Assembly (NCBI GenBank): GCA_024721245.1
Contig: CM045563.1
Coordinates: 23,955,394-24,019,393 of the forward strand
Source of the DNA: Mitragyna speciosa
Taxonomy: Eukaryota > Streptophyta > Magnoliopsida > Gentianales > Rubiaceae
DNA: 64,000 bases
Reading direction: 5' to 3'
Shown here: positions 12,191-24,440 of the stretch, in pieces
Layout: every line of letters begins with the position of its first letter
How positions within the stretch are numbered: position 1 is the first letter of the stretch
Translations under genes and position numbers: made by a program
The notes under the pieces: generated by a model
What the model was told of the DNA's origin: nothing
Databases searched by the model: none
What the model saw: only the letters and a program-made list of their open reading frames with translations

Positions 12191-13299
12191 AACTTATTAC
12201 TTTCAATCTTTCCTTTCGCTATTTTTACTTTCTGATAAAAGATTTGCAATGTTGATTGACTAGGTAGTAATTGTCGGATAAAAAAACAAAGAATAGTTTT
12301 TTATATGAAGGCTGTCTGAATGTGACATCAATTTCTTGCAGGTTCCAGATAAAGATGCAACTTTTTCCCTACACTGAGTGTATCAGATACCAGATATCTT
12401 TTTCTTATTTGTTTAAAGAAGGGAGTCAATGCATCAGATAGAGCTGAATCATTCATGTGTTGGCAAATTGAAAGTTGAAACTTTTCTAAATCCAATCCCT
12501 CTCGGTCAAGGTCCAATCTAAGCTCTTTTTGTATCTGTCTTTCTTGGTTTCAGACTTTGTAATAATTTATTTCTCATATAATTTGAGCTGCCGACTAAAA
12601 AATCTTAACCATATAATTGCCATGCAATAATGTGGTCAAATTTTTAATACTGTTTCATATATTAGTGCTAGCATGGACTAAAGATATATGCATCCACCAA
12701 ATTTTACGTATTTTTCTCTCATTAATAGCTTAAATGCAAATGCAAATTTTAATACATTGCAATAATAAGTTCCAAATAGATATGGTTTTTTAAAGGAAAA
12801 AGAAGTTTTTGGTCTTGTTTTATCTAGATTCATCTATTCAATATATCTAGTTTTCTTTTTGACACTGACTTTTAGGACTGAAACCAACCCAAGTTGTCAA
12901 AAATTTTACGTTGTTAAGTTTGAATCAAAGAATTATTATTGGTATTTAATAGGTGTCTAATCTTTTTCCTAAACAAGTAGAACCAAACCGGTGGAGTAAG
13001 TTCACAGTTAGATCCAACACATGAAATAAAGTGGATATCTTTTATTGTCAGAATCAGAATTATCGAACCATCAAATTCACGAATGAAAGTAGTTTCTTTT
13101 TTTTTTTTTAATTTGTTTTATGCTACGGTGACTGTTATTTCTTAAATGACGGCAAAAATTGTGCCAGTGCTGGAAAAGGCACAACAGACGTAGCGGCGTC
13201 CTAATTTATTCTTTTCTTTTTACTCTTCCCTCGGCGGCGGGGATGCTTAATTTGTTAATTAGAAATTTCCTTCTCCTTTCCTCTCTCTGTCTCTCGCAT

Positions 13300-13712
13300 T
13301 TAGGGTCTGTTTTTAACTGTTTTTTTTTTATTATCTGGTTTTATTTCTTGATTTTGACAAATATATTTTGTGATATTCTCAACTGCTTTTTTTCGTTGTT
13401 TTGAAAATTTTTTAACTAAAATCAGAAAGAACCAAAGATCTACTTTTAGATTTTAATTTTCAGATTTTATAAAATTAACTTTTACAACAATTAGAATAGA
13501 ACAGACCCTTACGTAAAATATACACCTAATTTCTACCTTACCACTAAATGAATGAATTTGAAAAAAAAAAATGAACTCTTTGAAATGATATTTATTTCGA
13601 GTAAATTTGAAATCTATGTAGTTTAATATTTCAAATTTATTCTCAATTAGTTCCAAATTTATCGTGAGTAATTTTGAGTGGAAGATTTGAAACCTATCTG
13701 CACAGACCCTAA
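13300..13712. mobile_element. MITE-like remnant with agggtctgtt ends
   Basis: A left end agggtctgtt (13302-13311) is matched in inverted orientation at 13500-13509 (perfect 10 bp) and again at 13702-13710. The AT-rich interior and this end motif are typical of plant hAT-type MITEs. The two right ends suggest nested or duplicated copies. No clear 8-bp target duplication was found. Confidence 0.45.
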
Positions 13713-14510
13713 AAAAATTTTTCCTCGAGCTCAATTATTTTGATTAATTGAGCCTAATAAAGGGGACCCTCCAATGTCACGATCACGTACTACTGCATAA
13801 CAGCTTAATTATGTTAATTGTTAGATTGGAAGACATCTACATATTTTGACAAGTATACATTTGTCCTTATTTTCATTATTATTGCGAAGCCAACAAAACA
13901 AAAATCTACTCAAAACGCATGTGGACATTCTGTGGAGGAGTTGTACTTGATCACTGTGCAGACCCTCACCCCATCCCCAGCACCAGACTGACTGAAAACA
14001 AAAATTTGTGGCCTTATTCTCCGGTGGCGATGGAAATTGAATTATATTCTTGCAGTTGTAAGATGTAGATTAGACAGAGAGAGTGGGACTTCTCTCTTAT
14101 TGCATGCTTGATGATTGACAATCTGTATCTGGATGCAACCAAGGACTTGTTTATCACGTTACACATTTATCAATTTTTTTTTTTAAAATTATAACAATAA
14201 TATTTAAAAAGAAAACACTTTAAAAAAAAATCCGAGATACTTTAGGAAAATTATCGTTTGCACTATACGAGTATAGAACCATAGACTACCTCCAAAATTT
14301 TTTTAAATAGATCCGGTCTATATTTCTACTTGTAAATCTTGTGGTCTAACTAAAATAAAATTATATAAATATTTTTTATATCAGCATGCATTATTATGTT
14401 TACATAATACTTTTTTATATTATAAGATTTATAATTAAGGGCGTAAGCCTGATCTACCTAAAAATCTCTCGACTATCCCCATGCCTAGGCTAGCCCACCG
14501 ATACACGGAA

Positions 14511-14550
14511 GCTTAGCCCCGTCCGCCGTAGACAGACAACGGGGCTAGGC
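14511..14550. other. GC-rich hairpin in AT-rich DNA
   Basis: Bases 14511-14522 (gcttagccccgt) pair with 14539-14550 (acggggctaggc) in a 12-bp stem with one G-T wobble and a 16-nt loop. It sits in a GC-rich patch of about 100 bp (14450-14555) that also holds the palindrome gcctaggc. The surroundings are very AT-rich, so this patch is a foreign-looking insert or a structured element. Confidence 0.6.
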
Positions 14551-16135
14551 AATTTAAGGTTTAAATGACTACTAGTATTAAATTAATGTATATTTTTTGT
14601 TTACGTAAAAAAAGAGTTTAGAATTTAGAGTTTAGTATATGATAGATCTGAAGTGCAAATCTGCTACGGTAGGGTTCGATTACAATGATTTTATATGTCC
14701 TTTTGTTGTTTAACACACGAAACCTCTTTGTTTTTTTAATAAACTTCTCTTGGGGAAACAAGAGATGTTATTATTGCCATTTAAACTTCTTTTATATGAA
14801 ATGTACCATTGATCCTTTTTTTTTTTTTTTTTTTTTCTCTTTGCACCAAGTACACTGCTTGGAAGACATATTAATAAATCAAAATTAAGCACTAATCTAA
14901 ATGTCGTACTTACTCAAATCTACTGCTATTTTAGTTTTCAATTTGGTGATCAATTTCACCCTAATCATGTAATACATTGGACAATTGAAACACTTAAATT
15001 TCTAAAAAGTAGACATAATTTCAGTTCTATGCAAAACTTCCAATTAATCACGTGTTAACTAAGGGATTATATTAGATGAGAAAGACATTATTCCTTCGAA
15101 TCTTCCGATTCACTATTTTGTATTTGTTATACTCTTCATTGTTATTACTATAAATTACTCATTAAACAAGGCCCATAAAAAAATTTTTTTTTTGGCTGAG
15201 CAAAGTTCTTATAGCTGATGCAATAATGAAACAACTGCTTTGCAAGCAGATAGGGATAATTTAAGACTAAATTTTCCCCGACCATGCAATAGTGAGAGCT
15301 TCGGTGAAAAAAAAATTCAATTTATATTTCCAGATCGATCACACACTAAAAAAATACCATAATCTTTTTAATGAATATATGCTAACATTAAGTTGAGTAT
15401 CTTTGAATATGTTGTGTACCAGAATTTACTTTCATTTAGTATGTTAATTATAAGTTTAGTGAACAAATTTTCGGTATTAAAGGTTCTAAAGCGACTAAGA
15501 AATTTTAAAATACTATTCCAATTCCTCATTCAAGTCCTAATAGCTTTGTCCTTTTTAAGTAATACCATTAAAATGGAGGGATACCTGCTATATTATTGGA
15601 AATTTGTTGAATAAAAAGTGAAACAAGTATGACAATTGTCCACTAGCAGGTCATGTAAGACTACTTCCCCCACTAGCACTTTTTTAAAAAAAGAAGCCTC
15701 CATTTGTTTTGTTTTGTTTTTTGAAAATATATTTTATAAAAATTTTATATACATTTCTCAACTAAATTTTTATATCAGAAACACATTTATCGAGAAAAAT
15801 CTTAAAACTATTACAATAATATTTTCTAAAAAATACATAGATAAGTCCATCTAGACAGAGCCGAAATTACTTCTAATGGCAGCATCTTTAAAATAATTAT
15901 TCAAAAAAAAAAAAAAAAACTCAAATTGGTAACATAACAATTTCTAGGGAGAGTAGACTTTCGTCGTTTACTTGTGTCACTCCTGTAGATTGAGCTTTTC
16001 TGTATCTTCCCAATTACTCACACGCAAGTGGCATTAAACGACGTGGAGTGTATTTTTGGGGATATTACTTGTTGACGAGCGTCCTAGTCTTTCCCCATAT
16101 GTTTCAATCTCCGGTCTGTAATCCACAAAAGCTAC

Positions 16136-16193
16136 TACACGGTCATCTTTTTTTTTTTTTTTTTTTTTTGAAAAAAAAATACACGGTCATCTT
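16136..16193 (-). mobile_element. Poly(A)-only retroposon scar
   Basis: A perfect 14-bp direct repeat (tacacggtcatctt, 16136-16149 and 16180-16193) flanks a run of T, a G and nine A. On the minus strand the insert reads T9-C followed by about 20 A and then the duplication, the order expected for a retroposon tail. Confidence 0.6.
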
Positions 16194-17050
16194 AATAAAG
16201 CATTAGCTAATAAAAACATTAAAAAAAAATGATATTTTGATATTCCGATTCTTTGAAATATGTGGGTGGTGGACCTTATAATTAACATGATGAACAAATA
16301 ATAATATTATCAGGCCTTCCGAAAGACTTGTGAAAAATTTTCTATATCAGTAAATGTTCACAGAGAAGGTGTTAATACACGAGTGAGGGAGAGAAGAAGA
16401 TACACAAGTAAGAAAGGAGATTTCACGAGAGAATAAGAAAATTAAAGACATCATATGTGTCACTTTCTTGCTTAGTGAATCATTTTATTTATTTATTTAT
16501 TTTTTTCGCCTTATATAACTATAGGATTCTCTAATTTTAAAGTTCTTTCTTGTAAAGTTCTAAAAAAAATAATAAAAGAACACAAAAAAATTTGATGTGA
16601 AAAATCCCAAATAACAATTCAGTCGTACAAGCTAAGGGGGGCCAAACATTGACTCATATAAAGAGATTCGAGGTGCAAAAAATGAATATTCCTAAATTCA
16701 TCTCACCAAGCTCTCAAAATTTTCTGCATATTTCTTCCATTTAACACAAGCCTAAATTTGAAAAATCTTCCATAGAAGCTGAATCGAATTTTTTTTTGTC
16801 CAATTAAAGAGTGAAGAAGAGCTTCAGAACCAAGAAGGTCGCATACATTAGACGAACAAAATATTTTTGTCTCTATGCTTTTGCATTCATTCCCCAGGGG
16901 GAAAGTCACAAGATTAAGGAATTAATCTTTTTGTTTATAATTGATTTTTATAAAAACAGTGAAAAGGAGTAGTTTGGAGTTTCTCTCTCCAGATTTATCA
17001 TTTGGATTTTCCTTCTTTATTACATTAAGATTTCTCCCCCCAACCCCACA

Positions 17051-17081
17051 CACAAAAAAAAAAAAAAAAAAAAAAAAAAAG
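17051..17081. repeat. Poly(A) tract
   Basis: About 29 A following a short (CA)n run, some 130 bp upstream of the NAC gene TATA-like sequence. No flanking duplication is visible. Confidence 0.8.
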
Positions 17082-17204
17082 ATGACTTGTAAGTTTGGGT
17101 TTTCTTGAAAGTTCCTACAATAACAATAACTAACTACACAAGCATAAACTGCCAGAATAATGTAAGAAATTCCCAAGTGGCCAACGTACTTGTCAACACC
17201 CCTT

Positions 17205-17218
17205 CTCTATATATAAAT
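17205..17218 (+). promoter_or_regulatory. TATA box of the NAC gene
   Basis: tctatatataaat lies about 200 bp upstream of the NAC start codon in a pyrimidine-rich setting. The leader between it and 17420 contains ctttctcccc and caccaac stretches typical of plant 5' leaders. This is inferred from position and consensus only. Confidence 0.55.
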
Positions 17219-17419
17219 ACAGCACTTTCTCCCCCTTCATAATAGACTCCCAAACCAAGAATTGTAAACTTCTTTTTTCATACCACCAACTTTCTCTCCA
17301 TCAATACATACTTGAACAGCAAGATTTTTTTTTCTGTTTGGGGGACTTTCAAATTCACAAAGTTTATCATCATAGACACCCTGTACCTTTCCCTCCAAAA
17401 GAAACACCATAAGAAAAAT

Positions 17420-20400
17420 ATGGGTCTAAGAGACATTGGAGCAACGTTGCCTCCGGGTTTCAGATTTTACCCTAGTGATGAAGAATTGGTATGCCATTAT
17501 CTCTACAAAAAGATCGCAAATGGAGAGGTTTCAAAAGATACCTTAGTGGAAATAGACCTCCATACTTGTGAGCCGTGGCAGCTTCCCGGTAGGTCTTCTT
17601 CTTCTTAGCCATCCCTCTAGTCTTCTACAAAACCTTCAAGACTTCAAGCTTCTCTTGGTCTCTTTGTGTGTGTGTCTTTTTTTTTTGTGTGTGTGTATGT
17701 GCAAGATAATAATGGTTCTGATCAGCGAGTGAGATAAAAAGTGAGACAATGATAGAGGGCAATGAGTTTGTTCGTTTTGTTAATTAATTGATATCCTAAC
17801 AAATTATTTATTTCATGACTTCTCATGATATGGCGCTTGATGGTGTCCATTTTATTTGTTTTAGCCATAAAGGGTAACCTAAAGCTTTCAAAAGTTGATA
17901 AATTCTTTTTATCAGCTTTCCTGTTTGCGCTCTTGGTCTGCCTTTGGGCATGTGCGGTGTTCCATTTCTCCTATAGGAAAGAGTACAATAAAAATCAACC
18001 TTCTCACCGTGGGTTGTCGCTTCCGAGAGAAGGATGCAATTGTTGGGATGTCAGACAAGTTAATACTAGTAATTGAAAAAAAAAATAATACTAGGAAATA
18101 TATGTGCAAGAAAGGAAGACAGAGTGAATGAGAAAGAGGGAGGACAATTTTAGGAGTTTGGTTTCTTTGGAGTTCATATTTTACTCTCTATTACGTACTT
18201 CCAAAACACAGATGAGCCAACTTACTGGTTCCTTGAGTCATTTTCTGAGGACTACGTTTCACATATTGTTGATGCATCAAGAACTAGGATTAGAAATTAG
18301 AACCCTTTTGAAATAGATCTAGGAGCATTCATATCCAAAGCCAGAATCCAGAATCAATTTCGTATGTCCCTCGAGAATAACTTCTGGGGCAAATTAGTTA
18401 AAAAATGTAGATTTTTTCTCTAATTCAAAAAAAAAAAGAAATAGTAAGGTGCAATAAATATTCAGAATAATTATCTCTACCATTTCTTTAAGATGTTCCT
18501 GTCCGGTTTTCTTTTTTTTTTTTTCCCCCTTGAATCGTAATAAAAATGGGTGGAAAATTTTGATTCCTCTTGTCCATTAATAATAGAGGACGCCATCATA
18601 AGCCATAGCCACCTAGGCACTAGATTCTCTAAGCATATTTTCACTTGGAAAAACTTGTCATGGCATGTGATTAGTGCATGAGGTTTGGCAAAATTTCTAC
18701 TGAAGAATAGTTTATAATATGATAAGAAGATTCTAATTACCAAACATTAATTCTGTGTTTGATAATGAGTGGACTCCATGAACACTTTCGTTTGTCGCTG
18801 CTACAAAGTTATTTAATCCTTTTCTTCGAGGTTGTGTAGGTAAGGACACATGTGACATGGACCTTGCACCCTCCAACAAGTCCTTGATCAATACTGTTCA
18901 GAAAACATGACCCCTTTCCAGTATTGGCTTTTTGTCAAATAGTCCAAAGCTTGCTTAAACATACATTGAGAATATAATCGTAGAGTGATTGGTTTTATGA
19001 ATCTTGTCTTTTCAAAAGATTAAAAAAAAAAAAAAAGAAATTGCTCAGCTTTGGTGATTGAAGAAAATTAAAGAGAGTCAAAAAACGATGACCCTTTTAG
19101 AGAAATCTTAGTCTGATCTCTCGTTGGATAATTATTTATTACAAGTTTTGATGAAAATATGAATATATTAAAATGTTCTCTTATTGTTTAAACTTTCGTC
19201 ATTAATTATATGGTCCTCTATAGATGTGGCAAAGCTGAACTCAACCGAATGGTACTTCTTCAGCTTTCGGGATCGCAAGTATGCAACTGGCTTCCGGACT
19301 AACAGAGCAACAACATCGGGCTACTGGAAGGCAACAGGGAAAGATAGGACGGTGCTCGACCCCATTACAAGAAGCACAGTAGGGATGAGAAAGACGTTGG
19401 TTTTCTACAGAAACAGAGCTCCAAATGGGATCAAAACGGGCTGGATCATGCATGAGTTTCGCCTTGAAAATCCCCATGTACCACCTAAGGTATGCACAAT
19501 TAATTACTTGTGCTTTAGTGGATCCAATTCATCCCTTTATTGTCTTTTTAAACTGCAATATATTTGAGATAAAAAGATAATCAAGAAATGTGTTTAGATA
19601 ATCTTCCAAATAGTTTTTGGATAAATAATTGCAACCAAACAAAGTATTTTATCAGTACGCTTTGTTTGAGAGTGGGGTTGAGGGATTCTTGGATACGAAG
19701 CGAAGAGGTGATAACATTGACGTAAGAAACTTCATGGAAATCCCACCGAAGCAAGAAAACAGACACAACCAGATTCTAATTTATCTCTGGCTTTCTATAA
19801 AAATTCTTCTACTGTACTACTTAATTGACTTCACTGTCTTGTTGTAAGCAGTACGAGTAGATTATCAAACATAACACATAACAAAATGTAGTTTCCTCGG
19901 TAATCTCTGAGGGACAGGACCTCTTTATTATCAGGATGATGTGGGATTAGACTACTAATTAAGTACTCAATATCATAGCACCTTTTTTGGTTGATGGGAT
20001 TTTTGACACATATAGGCTAATTAATCTCAATTTAATCTTGTTTCTCCGTGTCCACGGACTATTACTCCGATGCATGATGGGTTTTTATTTTTTATTTTTT
20101 AACAACCGTTTCATTTTACGATTTTAGCCAACAAATCAATTGTTCTAATCAAATTAGAACTTCTCTCAATATCAAGAAACTGTTTAGCTTGAGTAGTGTT
20201 ATGCTGCATAAGTCAACACGGTGCTCGTACTGAATAATTTTTAGACAAACATTTAACACAGTTTCCTATTTACGTAACAAAAATAATCACTAATTTTAAT
20301 AACGTAATTATGTATCTTCACTTGGATGATAGCATCCCAATTAATGCTAAATGCACTTCCGCGTTTATATAATTCATTATGCTCTAATTTGCAAATTCAT

Positions 20401-20878
20401 GAAGTCCAAAATTATAACGTAGCTTAATTTACAGGAAGACTGGGTGCTATGTAGAGTATTTCACAAAGCCAAAGCCGAAAACAGCGAGAACGATGTGTTT
20501 GATATGACAACCGGTGGCGGCAGCAGCGGAGGAGGTGATGTTTCTCCCACTTTGGCGGCATCGCCTCCCATTGATCATAGTACGACTCGAGGCTATAACC
20601 AGATTTCTTCATTTTCCTATAGTCCACCCCGTCAAGGACAGAACTCTAGCACTATTCCAAACATGTCTGCCATATTGGAGCGAAATTATCTCCAGTTACC
20701 TCACGATATGAGTCTAAATCCACCTAGTAATAATCAGATGGTGCATTCTAAGTCCGAGCTGGATGAGTATGGATTTTTATTCAACATGAATTTCGGAGAA
20801 GCAAATTTGAAAGATGCAGTTCCTTCAAGTCTTGAGGAAATGCAATTTGATGACGATAGCAGCTTGGTTTTTATATAA
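17420..20878 (+). CDS. NAC-domain transcription factor
   Basis: A plant-specific DNA-binding regulator acting in the nucleus. Exons are 17420-17588, 19224-19489 and 20435-20878, all with GT-AG borders; the joined protein is 292 aa. The NAC domain fills residues 1 to about 160: it opens MGLRDIGATLPPGFRFYPSD (subdomain A) and carries DVAKLNSTEWYFFS, the DNA-binding core ATTSGYWKATGKDR, VGMRKTLVFYRNRAPNG, WIMHEFRL and EDWVLCRVFHK. The exon structure is the usual one for the family: the first intron splits the Asp codon after PWQLP, and the second precedes EDWVLCRVF. The C-terminal 130 residues are Ser/Gly/Asn-rich and end in an acidic hydrophobic stretch, a likely activation region. By eye it resembles the MGL(R/K)DIG subgroup (Arabidopsis AT3G12977-like, from memory). 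I see no miR164 target site in exon 3. No membrane segment. Intron 1 (1.6 kb) carries a (TG)n run and a poly(A) scar. Confidence 0.95.
18061..18094 (+). mobile_element. Poly(A)-only retroposon scar in NAC intron 1
   Basis: A perfect 9-bp direct repeat (taatactag, 18061-18069 and 18086-18094) flanks taattg followed by ten A. It has the same structure as the other scars in this window but lies inside a transcribed intron. Confidence 0.45.
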
Positions 20879-23333
20879 TTTGTTGCATGATTATCTTAAT
20901 TAGGAAGCATATATACATGTAAATTAATAGTGCAAACCTGTTGTGAGAGGTTTGATTAATTATTGTGAGGCCAAGTTGTGTTGGGAGTTTGATTCTTCAC
21001 AAGATTTATTAAGAACTTAAAATGGTAGCTAGTTATAGTAAATTTATGTAATTACATCAAAGTTAGTGCTAAAACTTGTATTCTACATTATTGCTGGTCT
21101 GTAAATTAAGAAGTACAAGTAGATATTCTCCACAGCTGTGAATTGAGAATTGTTTGTTATTCTTTCTTTTTTATTAAGTTCTTGAAGAAATAATTGCTTT
21201 GTCTGTTCACCGTAATCCTTGTGTCGCCCAGAAAACTGGATGCGAAGAAGAATACATTTAGCAAATGTACGTGCACAAGACTTGTAGAACACTCTAGCTA
21301 GCAAGCTTATCATACGGCCACTCCCACTTATCTCTTTGTATCCTTCTTTGCTATAGTGAGGTGCTAATTAAATATATATAGAGTACGCATTATGGTTGAA
21401 CCTTGAGGTCATTCATATTTTATTCATGTGTAATGTAATTTGACATTGTAAGTGACATTTGTGATGTGAGTGTTTGGATGAAAATAAAATTAACGGATGA
21501 GAGTGTGAACCTGTTTCACCCAATAATATGTGGAATGGCTCGGATAAACAAATTTGGGATGAACCAATTTAGTAACTGATTTGGAAATGAATTTGTGTTT
21601 TTTAATCGATAATTCGATATAAAGTCATTATATATCGAATAATTAAATTCAAAATAAGTACAGTAACAATATCTTATTTCTTCGAATTTGATACAAGGAA
21701 TTATGAGTTTGGTATTGTATTTACAAATATACGAAAAAAAAGTATGCTTATATAAGTACAATGATAGTCTAAAAAAAAAAATTAAGAGGAATAATGTGCA
21801 AAGAATTTTGGAATTTTCGGATAAGAACTAAGAAAACAATAGTAGAATAGGTCTACGGAGTTAAAAAAACAAAAAAAAAATGTATAGATTAAAAAAATAT
21901 AACACTTGAATTACATAATATTGTTTTCGGTACCAATTCCAATTGAATTTTTTACGAAATCTAATTTGGTAAATGGTTCAAAATTTTAAAAATATAATAA
22001 TAAAATGACTAAATTCAACACATCAAATTTACCTAATATCGATGAATTCTTACCTATAAAAATGACACGGATTACAATCACTTTTTACTCCTATATAGCA
22101 TTGGCAATGAGTCCAAGATCCATTGGGATCCCATGCCCATATTTAATTTGGCAGGATGAGTATCAATACTATGGGATTGAACTTATTTGGAATTATAGGC
22201 ATTAATACTCATTAAAATATAGGTATGGTTGGGAATTGATTGGGACTCACGTACCCAAATATAAAACAAACACTAGAAGAATATATATTTGATCAGGTCT
22301 ACCTCTTCCATACTCTCTCTTGAAAGAATCTTTCATTTTAAGTTACATTAACAAAGCATCTTTCATTCTTTTTTTTTGTTTTACTAATTTTTAACATTTT
22401 TTTTATTGACAATGGAATACTGTGATCTTTGGCGTACTTGGTACAATGATGGGCAGGTTGTTATTTTATTTCTCCATTCTTAGCTTCTTCCTTTTTGGTC
22501 TCTTCGATTCATCTATTTCTTCTATAAATATTATGTAAAATTTTACCTATTGATATCAATTTTGTGTTGTTAAAATGATATTTGTACAAAAAAAATTCCA
22601 TGTGGATTTCATATGTTAAGTGCTTTAATTTCAATTCAACCTTATTATCTTCAAGAAAACTAATTTTCATATTTTGAGTTTCATCTAAATTTGTAATGTC
22701 CAAATACGAGTGAGATATTGATTTATTTAATTCTTAATTTGCTTCATTACTTCAATAATGGATTTTAGTATAGGAGTTTTAATAAAATAATAACCAATTT
22801 GATTTTTTTAGGGGTAGATAAATTAAATCTCTGCACATCTTTAATCTATCCTTTTTACATGTAATCATTAGAAAACTATAGTTTATAATTAAAAGATTAA
22901 AAAGCATTAATAAATGAGATCTAAAAAAGTTAGAAATTTATTGAGGTTAATAAACTAAAAAAATAAATGATATAAAAACGAAATATTAAAGTTAAACTAA
23001 AAAAAAAACTACATAATATAAAAAAGTAATTGATTAATAAGGAAAATATTGTTTAAAAATAATAAAATGGGATTAGTGGGTTTTTGGGTCGTATTAAGAT
23101 GGGACTAACCCAGTTTGGTCCATATTGATCTCATGACAAATATGAGACTATTTGGATATAACACATATTTCACAATCTTAATTAAGTCCCGCACAATTCC
23201 TCCCATCCCATCCATTTTTCATTTCTAGACAAACCCCTATTGATCCATAACAAATATAAAAATATTTGAGAATGATCCATATTTTACAGTCCTAATTAAG
23301 TTTCGTTCAAGTCCTGCCTGCGCATTTGCCATC

Positions 23334-23371
23334 TTTACTCCTATACTACTACTTTACTCCTATACTACTAC
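23334..23371. repeat. 19-bp tandem duplication
   Basis: tttactcctatactactac occurs twice head to tail (23334-23352 and 23353-23371) without mismatch. Confidence 0.85.
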
Positions 23372-23462
23372 TTTAAAGGCATTTATCCACTATAATAGCA
23401 GAAGAAATTCTTGGGTGTCACATGATCTTGTGACTAGTTAAATATTTACGTCACCCATATTT

Positions 23463-24105
23463 GATGTTAAATTATATTACAGGGGTGATCTGGACAAGTG
23501 GGCACAAGGATGTACAGCAGTAGTGGTATTTCTTTTTCCTTCAAAAGAAGGAAAAGTAAATCAAAATTAACTTTCCATATTTACTGAATAAATTAGCTGA
23601 ATCCACATACAAAACCACCACAGTGCAAGAATTTGGGGTGAAAATTGATTGGTATTTGGTAAATTAGGCATATTGAATTGGTCAATTCATTGTTTCAGTT
23701 TTGAAATTTTATATCACGTTTCATTTTGAATTGTCATATACCAATTTCGATTTCGTAATTAATTTAACTCAATACCTGAATTGGTATTACTAACTTCAAA
23801 TATTATTTTTATTTTCACACATTCTTTTTATATCATAGCCCCCAAGATCCTCCCTAATACTGTTTCTCATTTTTAACCCCAAGTTCCTCACTAATTTGAT
23901 GTTAAATTATATTACTGGACAAGTGGGCAGTAGTGGTATTTCATGACTTGTCATATACCAATTTCGATTTCGTAATTAATTTAATTCAATACCTAAATTG
24001 GTATTACTAAATTCAAATATTAATTTTACTTTCACACATTCTTTTTATTTAATAATCCCCAAGATCCTCCTTAATAGTGTTTCTCATTTTTAACCCCAAG
24101 AATTC
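23463..24105. repeat. Compound 217-bp duplication with internal deletion
   Basis: A block beginning ttgtcatataccaatttcg at 23731 recurs at 23948 (period 217), extending through ccccaagatcctcc and ctcatttttaacccc. Just before the second copy, gatgttaaattatatta, ggacaagtgggca and cagtagtggtattt at 23898-23940 repeat a longer block at 23463-23532 with an internal deletion. The order suggests template switching rather than simple unequal exchange. Confidence 0.75.
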
Positions 24106-24281
24106 AAGATTCTTTGCATATTAGTCCTTCGAACAATAATTTATTTTATTTTTTGTAAAATAGCGATATACTAATATATGCATATAAATTTTTAGTATCA
24201 TTCCTGAATATGGTACGAAATCAATATTTCAGTGTACTGAACTAAAAAAATTTTGAAACTGTCAATTCCAAATTTAATTAT

Positions 24282-24282
<1 letters not shown>

Positions 24283-24321
<39 letters not shown>
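24283..24321. repeat. (AT)n microsatellite
   Basis: About 19 AT units preceded by an att-rich stretch. Likely length-polymorphic. Confidence 0.9.
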
Positions 24322-24323
<2 letters not shown>

Positions 24324-24440
24324 CCGAGTTACCAATTTATCATTTTTGAAATACCAAATTCATTTAAAAACCGATCAATAAATAGATTCCTACCAAATTC
24401 TGCTACCTTTAGCAAGAACAAACTTCTTACAATCATCATT

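Larger units (their letters stand above)
20879..24440. other. Intergenic, NAC 3' end then AT-rich repeats
   Basis: The first 200 bp should include the NAC 3' untranslated region. From 21.4 to 24.4 kb the DNA is very AT-rich with no coding signal. It holds local duplications at 23.3-24.1 kb and an (AT)n tract (listed separately). Confidence 0.6.

Noticed and set aside
14640..14690. tRNA-like B-box motif gggttcgattac
   Set aside because: No matching A box, acceptor stem or anticodon arm could be folded around it.
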